Both the position numbers and the translations under genes were made by a program. This document shows, piece by piece, positions 35,901 through 45,414 of a stretch of 64,000 nucleotides of DNA (within the stretch, counting starts at the first letter, position 1; the number at the start of each line of letters is the position of its first letter). The DNA is from Akebia trifoliata. Lineage: Eukaryota; Streptophyta; Magnoliopsida; Ranunculales; Lardizabalaceae. The DNA lies in contig CM030715.1 in assembly GCA_017979445.1 (NCBI GenBank), positions 34,593,756-34,657,755 on the forward strand. The letters are read 5' to 3'. Below the pieces are notes generated by a model. That model saw only the letters and a list, made by a program, of their open reading frames with translations. It was not told where the DNA came from and ran no database searches.

Positions 35901-38900
35901 TATGTTTTTTATTATCATACATAAAATACATTTGGCTTTGAAAGTATCTGTGGTATGAAGATGTGGTTTTCAGAACCTTTGCATACGTTGCAGTCTAATT
36001 TCTTGCACGGAGAAGGGAAAGAAATGCATAAAACCACAGACTTGATGGAGGAAGGATATTGCCAACAAAAGAAAAAAATAATGCATAAGGCATTCATGTA
36101 CTTGTGCTTATAAATGCATACCATTTTCGATTGGGTTCTCGCTGATCCAATGCCATTGAATAATCCAACATACCAGACTCCTGGAGATATCTGCACAAAA
36201 TACTTCTGAGTTTTATTTTTCTGTTTGCTCTTAGCCTGATAATATAAATGTAGAAAAGTATAACTTGGAAAATGCAGTTGAAGGCAGCTAAGATGGTCTT
36301 AAAAAAAATTACATAACTAAGATAAGCACATGAGAGGTCTTGAGATATTCTTAGGAAATTATAGTGTGAAGTAACATTTTGCTTAGAAATACTAGGGCTT
36401 TTATTATGTTCTTGTAATTATTAGTTGATGGTGGTAATGGTTACTAGTAATTAAATAAAAAATGTGACCGAGGAAAATCTAAATACAAAGTTCATCATAT
36501 TATTATAGAATTGACAACAGAAGCTGTTCTTTTAACCTTTAGTCTCATTGACAGTTTCACATCATAAATATGTCAAATTTACAATCACGAAGCATCTTAA
36601 AGCCATGAAGTTTTTTCTTATCATCAAAAACTCAAAATTTTTAACAAGAACCTGTTCATTAGTCAATGTCAGCATTATATTTTTCTGCAGAAGATGGCAT
36701 TGCTCCCCATGCTGAAGATCTTGCATAGCTTCAACAGAACCATTAGTGAGAGGATCAAACACTGCAACAAAAGAGAAGTCTTTTTAAAAGATGATGCAAA
36801 TCATCACAAAATGATTACCCCATGAAGAAATATGATAATTGATTAGTGGAAATCTTGCCAAAAATGTTGCTCTCAAATTTCTATGCAGAACCCCCCCACC
36901 CACCCACACACACACACACACCCCAAAACAAAACAAAACAAAAACAAAACAAAAAAGAAGAAGGAGAAATAAGAAACATAAACATCTAAGAGCAGTTCTA
37001 CCACTGTGACACAACAGGTTATGAATCAGAGGAATTGCAACAAGCCCTTCAGGAAGAACTTGCCACTGAAAAGATAATACTTGAGGGATTGTTGGGTTTC
37101 TTTTTATGAAAACAACCAATGTGGAAGTCTGCCATGAATTTTCTCAAAATTGCTTGCCCATAGAATGCTTCTGCATACAAGCACAGGGTTACTTGTATGA
37201 TGCACGAACATGGTCCTAAAGATTTATGTAAATATAAAGAAGAATCTAAGTGAGACAAAAGAGGAAGAAATTTGATCTTGATAGTTTTCTAGATGGATTA
37301 AAAGTTTTACTTCTAGAAAGGTTATACCAACTTCATAAGGATCAAACAAAAATGCTTGACTTTCTTGTGATCCAACACTTAAAAAATTGCAGCAAAAATT
37401 TCCAAACATGTTGCATGATGAAGATCTGTAAAAGTAGGTATTGAGGTGAATTTTACCTAAATCTCTTAAAGAAGCCCCTGAAACATCTGGAAGAGGAGGA
37501 CTACCATTTCGGAAGCATATCCAGGGAAGTGTACCCTTTGGAAGCTTTCTTATGCTGTTTTTATCCTGCACAACAATGCCAACCATGAGCTGAGGAGACA
37601 AAGTAACTAAATGGGGGAAACCAAGAAACATGACATGGCGTAATACGTTACATTTTAATATAAAAAATAAAACTACTCGGAGCAAAACTTTAAATTCCAA
37701 TACAAAATTTAAATATGGCGATATAGAAATGTTTCTAAAATGGATTTAGAAAACAAAATCAATACTGGAGAAAATTTATGTTCAGAGTAAGCATTGAATT
37801 CGAAACATACCCACCAGACAAATGCATGACATGTGAAAATCTTACTGATTTTATGAGGATTGGGGAGCATACTCACAATGTCCACATCTGACTCTAAGTT
37901 GATGTACATCGAAGAGAACCAAGGTGGCAGATCAACTGAGACAAAGCACACATCAAAATCAGTAAGGAATTGCATGAACTCATCATAAACAATTCATATT
38001 TGAATCTTTTTAAATCATGTTTTTTGAGGTTCATTTCACTTTTGTTGCAGACCCCGTGCCCTTGCGTACATGACATATGCAGATTTAAATGCAAATGGTA
38101 TTAACGAAAGAAATGGATATTAAAATAAGCCTACAAATCAGTCAATAACATTATACAATATTTTCTTAATTACTGAACAGAAATCAAAAGTTTGAATGAG
38201 CCTGCATATATATCTTCTCAGCCAGTTCTATTTGTTTAAGAAAATTTTCAATTTAGAATACAACCCATTAACCAAAGCACCCCAAATCCCTCAACAAACA
38301 AAACAAGAAAAGCTTAAACAGAAAAAAACAAAAAAACAAAAAAAACCATCCAAACCTGAATTCCTATCCATTCAATCAATTTTATTAATTTCTTAAGGAA
38401 AGTTTCAATTTTGAACAACCCCATTAATGTAAACACAAAAACCATTCATCAAAGCCAAAAAATTAGTAAAAAAAAGATAGAAACTTACACAGAAAAATAC
38501 CCAAACTCAAATTAAACAATTCCATTGATTCCTTTATAAAAAGCTAAATTTTTTGCCACAACGCATTAGTCAAAAGTTTCAATTTTGAACATGACCCATT
38601 ATTGAGACACCCAAATCATTCAACAAAACCAGAAATTAGAAGAATTTTTTTTACAGAAACTTAAACAAAAAAATACCCAAACCAGCACCACTCTCTACTC
38701 AAATTAAACAATTCCATTGATTCCTTTGTAAAAAGCTAAAATATTGACCACAACTCATTGATCAAAAGTTTCAAGCTTGAACACGACCTATTAATAGAAA
38801 CGACCAAATCATTCAACAAAACCAGAAAATTAGTAAACAAAATTACAGAAGCTTAACCAGTAAAATACCCGAACCAGTACAACTGTTTACTCAAACTAAA

Positions 38901-39227
38901 CAATTGAATTAAAAAGCTGAAATTTTGACCACAACCCATTAATCAAAAGGCCCCGAATCCTTGAAGAATGCCAGAAAAACCAGGTCAACGGAAGTCAATA
39001 AACTAAAATAATCAGAGAGTGTGTAAAGAACTACCAACACCATACCCACCTCTGATGTAACGCCAGTCGTAGGGCTTGAGCCTGATGTCAGAGTATCTAA
39101 AGCTCGAAACTGAGAAGGAATTATACGCACTTGGCTCATTGTAGGAAGAACAGAAGATGGGGAACCGTGAAAGAAAAATCAAAAAACATAGATTCAGAGC
39201 AGAACCCAGAGTTGGATTCGCTCCCAT
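29940..39227 (-). CDS. PGAP6/TMEM8-like multi-pass membrane protein (CREST superfamily)
   Basis: Sixteen exons agree in phase: 39227-39050, 37935-37877, 37565-37457, 37215-37193, 37065-37002, 36761-36652, 36190-36122, 35414-34839, 33940-33402, 33235-33171, 33048-32969, 32257-32153, 31371-31232, 31136-31008, 30307-30155 and 30078-29940. They give 845 residues. Order: signal peptide (about 1-28), a large N-glycosylated extracellular region (many NxS/T), an EGF-like module (about 553-593, CPKGCSTHGSC to CSCDRTHGGFDC), then about seven membrane segments. CREST hallmarks are present: Ser in LFTSSG (634-635), YHACD (His643, Asp646) and an HxxxH pair (799-803). Animal PGAP6/TMEM8A is a surface phospholipase A2 acting on GPI anchors; that activity here is inference. 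The 23-nt fourth exon is chosen because only it keeps phase. A plant-wide family of unproven function. Confidence 0.85.
30692..30711. repeat. Twenty-G homopolymer in an intron
   Basis: An uninterrupted run of 20 G follows T/A tracts, inside an intron of the PGAP6-like gene. On the coding (minus) strand it is poly-C. It could fold as a G-quadruplex and its length is error-prone in assemblies. Confidence 0.8.
31650..32010. mobile_element. MITE with GAGAGCTGCTATTGGCACCC ends, long form
   Basis: The left end reads GAGAGCTGCTATTGGCACCC and then CAACTTTTACTTATTACACC. The right end is its reverse complement, GTAAAAGTTAGGGTGCCAAT followed by AGCAGCTCTC, so the inverted ends are about 40 bp. A shorter internal copy of the right end lies at 31725-31758. 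It sits in the intron between exons 12 and 13 of the PGAP6-like gene. Other members are listed separately. Confidence 0.75.
32545..32865 (+). mobile_element. Copia-like LTR remnant in an intron
   Basis: This GC-rich island inside an AT-rich intron has a short hairpin (GGGGGCGGAGCCCCC), a TATA box (TTTATAAATAGAGATC) and, downstream, CCGTGGATGTAGGCACACTG followed by AACCACGTAAAT. The last two phrases are typical of the R/U5 part of plant Copia LTRs. The exact ends and a target duplication could not be fixed, so this is a partial or solo LTR by inference. It lies between exons 11 and 12 of the PGAP6-like gene. Confidence 0.5.
33255..33326. repeat. Perfect 36-bp tandem duplication in an intron
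   Basis: Two identical 36-bp copies starting GTTTAGACATTGAAATGT (33255-33290 and 33291-33326) lie in the intron after the ninth exon of the PGAP6-like gene, about 20 bp from the next exon. This looks like a recent slippage duplication. Confidence 0.85.
36893..36955. repeat. Compound microsatellite (C-rich, CA, CAAAA)
   Basis: A run of C and CCCA units passes into (CA)n and then AACAAAAC repeats, inside an intron of the PGAP6-like gene. No coding role. Confidence 0.8.
38200..38960. repeat. Diverged tandem repeat in intron 1 of the PGAP6-like gene
   Basis: About four imperfect copies of a 170-200 bp unit follow each other. Shared blocks are AAAAGTTTCAATTTTGAACA, CATTCAACAAAACCAGAAA, AAATACCCAAACCAG and AACAATTCCATTGATTCCTT. 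The copy nearest 38.2 kb is the most diverged. This is an intronic minisatellite and not coding. Confidence 0.7.
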
Positions 39228-39873
39228 GATTCTCGTTGCAGAAAAATAAAAAATTTCTCCTCTTAAATTACAGATTTCAAAATCTATTTAATTTAAAATA
39301 TTTGAATAAATAAAAAAAACAAATATTATAAGTTTACGTCTCCTTGTCCTTGAAGAGTAACCAAAAATAATAATCTTAAAAATGAAGACTCGTTGAATTG
39401 AAAAGTATTTTAGGTTTTTGGGTCTCTGCCGTCAGATTTTTAATGAGTATCGAAGAAATATTTTTCATAAGTAGAAATAAAATATATACTGTCCAACCAA
39501 CGGTTGAGATTGGAACAAAATTCCCTAGAGATGCCCTTTGAAACTGATCCCTAAGAAAAAAGATTTCCCCACTCTTGTCATCTCAGTCGTCGCATAACAT
39601 TAACAAGGAAGTCCTTTCGATAAAGATGTCTTTATCAAAATAACTTTGTGAATATTTGGCCTACATCTTTATTAAATTCCATCTAAAACATAGAATTAAG
39701 CATAGAGAATTACATGTACTTGATCATAAATTGCATTGAAAGTGTCCTTATTTAAAAAAATATATATTCAGAATTTTGTCAAAAAAATTCGGCTAAATAA
39801 TGGTCATGTAAATTGACACAAGCCTTTTTGAAGATTTTGAAGCTTAAAAAAAAATTTATATATATATATATAT

Positions 39874-40251
39874 GGGTAGCGTCAAGGGCAAACTTTTTAG
39901 CAAACTTTTTGGCAAAAAACATTTTTCAAAACAGGGTTAGAGGTTTTGGAATGGGCTGATTTTTGGTGAGGAATGATCACTACGGTGAGTAGATCATCCT
40001 CACTAAAAATCAGCCCATTCCAAAACTTCTAACCCATGTTTACAGCTGAAAAAATCGTGGACCGTCCATTTTTTTGTAAACTGTTTTTGATGGGGTTAGA
40101 AGTTTGGAATGGGCTGATTTTTGGTGATGATGATCTCCTCACTGTAGAGATCATCCTCACCAAAAATCAGCCCATTCCAAAACCTCTAACTCATGTTTTG
40201 AAAAATGTTTTGCCAAAAGGTTGCTAAAAAGTTGGCCATTGAACGCCCCCC
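39874..40251. mobile_element. Double-hairpin MITE, copy C (378 bp)
   Basis: This copy has the same length and internal order as the one at 10176: outer ends GCAAACTTTTTAGCAAAC and inverse, and two inner stems of GAATGGGCTGATTTTTGGTG type. The central word TGGACCGTCC is kept. It too is flanked by TATATATA on the left and TATATAAA on the right. Confidence 0.8.
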
Positions 40252-40649
40252 TATATAAATTTCCTAGGGATTGAGTTGAAATTTCAGACATCTTATCAAA
40301 TTCCCATCTAGAAGATATCATTAAACAATAGAGAATTAAAAGAACTTAATGACGAATTAAAGTGTCTTTATCTAAAAAAAAACTAAATGCCATGTGTCAA
40401 AAAAAAAATGGGCTAAACTTACAGAAAAAATTGATGTTGATTAAAAATAATTTACACTTTGATTTGAGTAAAAGTAATAAATTTAAATACTTGAAATCAA
40501 AGATTAGTTCAATCTTTTGAGTAAGAGATGGTCATATTTGTTAATGGACGTAAAGAATGTGTCATATGATATTTGAAAATTGAACATATTTATCAACTTA
40601 TGATAATAGATCTTTATGGTGGGTTGTTTTTCTTTCCCCTATGGGTATA

Positions 40650-40852
40650 GGTTTTTTTTCTTTTTCTTTGGTAGCCCAAGGAGTATCCCCACCTTAGGTG
40701 AACTAGTCTACCTGGAGCCGCACCCACCATCTCACCCTGTCGTGAGTTACAACAGGTAAATAGTCACTTTATGTGAAAAGGTATATAGATACTCGAAGTC
40801 ACGGCCTAGGGAATAAATCTAATCGTGCCTCATCATCTCAGTTAATCTTTGG
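40650..40852 (-). mobile_element. tRNA-derived SINE, second copy
   Basis: It begins with a T-rich tract and shares CATCTCACCC, the ACTCGAAGTCACGGCCT box-B region and the CATCATCTCAGTTAATC end with the 16.3-kb copy. It is flanked by a perfect TGGGTATA (40642-40649 and 40853-40860). Confidence 0.65.
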
Positions 40853-41208
40853 TGGGTATATCTTTGGCGTTATCAAATTGTTACAATAATCGGAGGAAAA
40901 ATAATAAAAAAATCAAATCTAAGATGTTTGAGAAGAAACCTGTCAATAGATGTGTTCACAACTTCACATCTATTTCCATAAAATAATTTAAGGTATAACT
41001 TTAAGATTTATATTTCAATTATAATCTGATCTAATAACTCATTGAATGGGTCTGGATCAATCATGTCTTAATATGATAGGTGCCTTGTCAAATTATCATC
41101 GAGTAAAGATCCAATTGTTGGGATCTAATAAGGAACTAATCATATTCTTATATTATTTAATATATTATTGGAATGGATTCCAAATCCATAATACTCATCA
41201 TGGTTTTA

Positions 41209-41428
41209 AATTTCGTCATAGATTGAGACGGCTTGTCTGATACGTTTCAGAATCGTCCACCAACAAGACAAGAAAAGAAGTCTAACGTATCAGACGAGAT
41301 TTATAGATCATGCTTCATTCATCTCATTGTTCAACAAAATAACTCAAATGTATCAGAAAACTTGCTTGAGATGACTCAATCTTGTTCAAGGACGAGACAA
41401 GATGTCAAAATGAATTTTAAAACCATGC
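41209..41428. mobile_element. MITE with CATGGTTTTAAATTTCGTC ends
   Basis: CATGGTTTTAAATTTCGTC and GAATTTTAAAACCATGCC are inverted ends. The interior shares CATCTCATTGTTCAAC-type words with the 50.9-kb copy. Confidence 0.6.
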
Positions 41429-42380
41429 CACTCATTGGATTTGGTTGGATTACGATATGTTGAATTTAGTTCAATGACTATGTTGAGCAAGATTTTATTA
41501 TATGATTTTTTTAACAATTACAGATGGAGAAGCCAAATCTTAACAATAGATATGATAATTAAAATACACATTTTTAAAATTGGTTAGCTATACATCGTCA
41601 TGCTTGATTTGATGAATTCAAATGGATAGAGAGACTTTACTAATCTAATATCTATACTATATATTCATCCATTATTTTTTAAGATACAAGATCATAAATA
41701 TGTAACACTGATCACTAAAATATTAAATCCAATGATCAGGATTCATCTTAGAGATGTACCATGAATCCATGTGATACATGTTTTACCTAACTTCTTAGAT
41801 TTCATGTTTCGACATTTGTGATTAAATATTTATATATTAGTCTCCCATTGTTTTAAATAATAAAAAGTCATAAATCCATTGAATGAAATAAAATATTCAG
41901 AATATATATATAGTATACGTCAAAAGACGTCCCTCCTAAACTGCTTTATTTTTAAAATGACCAAAACAGCCTTTACTTAACATCTACTATAACTATCTAA
42001 ACATGAGGGGGGCATATTGGTAAAATGAAACAAGAGCAACGAGAACGAAACGGGTACTTAGTAGTACTGACTACTGACACAATTCTTTACATCTTCACAC
42101 TTATCCAATCTATAACTTTTCTACGTCATTGAATTTACTAAAACGCCCATGATTCTTAATGCATGGGATTCATCAAGGGACATGATTATTAAAATTATAA
42201 TGATAGAGTGGACCACGTCTCAAAGAATGATTGGTATTTAACAACAATGGCCAGATAAGATAAGTCACTTGATGGGCACAAAATCAGGCCAAAACATCAA
42301 TCATGTTATACAACTATAGTTAATATTTTTATACAAATTAAAAAATAATAATAATTTTATTTATCTTAAAATATTAAAAA

Positions 42381-42525
42381 GAGTCGTGTTGGAGTAACAT
42401 TGAAATTGACATCATTTCAAATATTGGTGTGCATAGAACCATAGATACTTCTCACTCGTATCTCGATGAAAATCATTTATGGTTCTATCAACAATGTTAA
42501 TTTCAATGTTACTTCAACATTTTCC
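42381..42525. mobile_element. Hairpin MITE with GAGTCGTGTTG ends, copy 2, 9-bp duplication
   Basis: Inverted ends GAGTCGTGTTGGAGTAACAT and ATGTTACTTCAACATTTTCC enclose 145 bp. The flanks are a perfect 9-bp TATTAAAAA on both sides (42372-42380 and 42526-42534), the size expected for Mutator-like elements. The loop contains ACCATAGATACTT and TCGTATCTCGATGAAAA. Confidence 0.8.
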
Positions 42526-43464
42526 TATTAAAAATTATTTATAAATTTAACATAACCTTAAGTTTTGTGTTGGAAAATATTTTCTTTCAAGAATTTGATT
42601 TTTTTTTTAATTATTAATTGGATTGAAAAAAAAATTGTTAGTAAAATTATATTTTTGTCAAAGAAATTATTGCAAAGTTTAATACATTTATTTTTAATTA
42701 AGATTGCAAATTTCCCAGTGAGGGAGAAAGAAAATTGAAGCAAATATCAACAAAACAACAATTAGTGTTAACCAATTTTAGATTGGAGGGTATATTGGTA
42801 AAATGAAATGAGAGTCGCAAAAACGAAACTAGGGTCGGCTGATTGACACCGTTTCTTATCACATCACGGACAATGAGTAGATTCATGATTTTTTTTACAA
42901 TAAGAACTTCATTATAACCGTTAAATTACTAAAAAGGCAGTAAACTTCTGAAAAGAACCTTTTAGATGTGCACGCCACCTAAGATATTAATCCAAACACA
43001 CCACATATGAAGAACAAAATAAATTAAGGGAGAAAAGAATTCATTTTTCATCATTATCCTTCCGTATTTATGAAAGAAGAAAGAAAAACCAATCCTACTC
43101 AAATTAGAGTACTTACACAAAAGTAAATAGTAAAGTCCTAATTAATTTCTAATTGAATTAAGAATCTTAAGCACGTTAAAACTCTTTTCTGCCACAACTT
43201 TAGAATCACGGATCGAATTACAGTTATTCACGATCAAAAATTCTATAAATAAAAAGTTCAACTTTGACTGTGATTTCGTCTAAGGCATTTGGTTGCGTTG
43301 CGTAGTCTTCTAAGTCATCTTTCCAAAACCTTTGGAATTGTCGAATTTCGAGTCTGTATAATAACGTTATACTAAATTTACTATAAACTATACATGTAGA
43401 TCCTCCTGGATCAGATATAGCAAGTGACAATGCTATCGAGTATGATAGTTCATGGATTAGTAAC

Positions 43465-45409
43465 TGTAGACACGGGATTTCACCATTACGATGACCACAT
43501 CTACAATGGTTTGGAGTTGCCACCATTCATTTTTGGTAAGTGGGTGTAAATGGTCACCCGATGTGCATTTTTTTTAGAAAATGTGACATTTTTGGTATTT
43601 GGTGACTCTCGATGGATAAAGAGAAATCAACCCTTGAGATTCGGGTAAGCGGCTCGGTTGGAAAAAAGGGAAGGTATTAGGCACCATTTCTCCCCACTAA
43701 ATAGTGGTAACCTCAACTCAACTCGATCATTTTGATTTAAAAAAATACGAAAAATGATGTGCCACGCGTTGTGCATTTGTACCCTAGATAGGGGTTCATT
43801 TTTCGGCTTGATCATAGGGTCATTCCATTGATGGAAATGACCCTTATAGACCTTTAGCCTTGGGGTCCATTCATCCTAAAAAATAAAATGAAGGGGAGAG
43901 GGTGATAGAAGAGGGAGGAGGAGAGGGTGTAGAAGAGAGAGGGGGGGATTGCCTTGAACCCACCTTGTATCTTCTTTCTTCGTTTCTTCTTCTTGAGTCC
44001 TTAGTATTTTATGAAAATACAATTCTTGTATGGTTGAAGGAGTAGAGAGAGAAGGATGATGAGAGAGATGAGTGGAGTATAATAATTTTTTTTTTTGTAT
44101 ATGAGACTTGAGGAGGATTGGTGATGGTTGTTAGTAGTGAGAGTTGGAGAAATTTTTAGTGAAGTGAAAGTTGGGGGCCATTTTTGGGGAAAAGGGAATA
44201 TGGTATGAGTTGAGAGAGAAGTGGGTGTAATTTAGAGGAGATTGGCGGGTATTTAGGGAAGGGGGGTTAAATGGGTGAGTTTTGGACCCAAATGGTTTGG
44301 ATCCTATCCAACCCATTTGGGTGGAGTGTTTGGTGAGGTGAGTTTAAGATGGTGGTTGTGATTTAAATGATATTTGATTTAAGAGAATGGAGAATTTAAA
44401 GAGGTGGTTGATGATATTTTGGGAGGGTGAGGGAGATGATGCCATGTGTTAAAGTGGGTGGAAATGAAGGATTGGGATAGGTTGATGGGAGAGGTTGAGT
44501 GTTTGACTTGAGAGGATGGTGTAGGTTTAGGTTGTAGATGTGGGTTTTGTAGGGAATCATGAGGATAGATTAGGGGAGGTATAGGTTATGGGTGTGGGTA
44601 AATGTGTTTGATTTGAGAGAAAAGGTGATGGGTTGATGTGTGGGTAGATGAGATTTAAAGCAAATTAATGGGGTAGGTAGTTGGGTGAGGGATGTGAGAT
44701 GGGGTGATGACATGTGTCATATTTGATTATCAAGATGATGATTGGTTGATGTGGGTAGTGGTTGATGGGGTTATGGTTGTGGGTTGGATACGGATTTGGG
44801 CTTAGGGGTTTTGAAGTATTTTGGGCTTGGGTTATGAAATGATTTTGGATTTTAGGAATTGATTGGGGGTTATTTTGGAATGGATTTTGAGGGTGTAGGT
44901 TGGTATTAGATTTTTAGGTGATGTGGGTTTGAGTTTAGGTAAGGGGGGGTGAGAAAAATGGATTTTGGAAGAATTAAGGATTTATGGGCCTTAGGTGGGT
45001 TTAGATTTTTTTTCGGATTGGAGATGGAGTGGGTGGAAGGTACAGGAGGTGGTAGGGCGTCCAAGTCTCGTTTTTTAATTTTATTTAATTTTTTGAAAAT
45101 TTTGAAATCATTGGTTTGATCGAGATGCCACGTGTTGGCAAATCGGGCTTTTTAGGCCCGTTGGTGAACTTTATCGAAAATTTGACGTTTTTGATTTTGG
45201 AAGCGGAGCGGTGAATATTGGGAAAGCGTAAGGTAGGCCGAGTCATTTTGGTGGCCTCCTAAACCATTGAGAGGTTTAGGGGTCTCGGTTTGGTCAAAAT
45301 GTCACTTTTCAACGACTTGGACCCTTAAGGCCCGTTAGCCCATTTATTTGGAAAATCTGTATTTTTGGACCTTTTCGAGTAGTGGCCCGTTCAAATTGGG
45401 GTGTCTACA
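43465..45409. mobile_element. Solo LTR (1,945 bp) with 5-bp target duplication
   Basis: The element starts TGTAGACACGGG and ends GGGGTGTCTACA, that is TG...CA with a perfect 9-bp inverted end TGTAGACAC. GTAAC flanks both sides (43460-43464 and 45410-45414). There is no gag-pol, and the interior is G/T-rich on this strand, so it is a solo LTR left by recombination. TGTAGACACCCC at the right end (read on the minus strand) is a common start of plant Gypsy LTRs, which hints at minus orientation. It is absent from the matching part of duplication unit 2. Confidence 0.85.
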
Positions 45410-45414
45410 GTAAC

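Noticed and set aside
37224..37700. 158-residue minus-strand open frame
   Set aside because: Only its central part (37565-37457) is a real exon of the PGAP6-like gene; the rest reads through introns past a good acceptor and donor.
43224..43526. 100-residue minus-strand frame at the left edge of the solo LTR
   Set aside because: It spans the LTR boundary at 43465 and has no recognisable domain.
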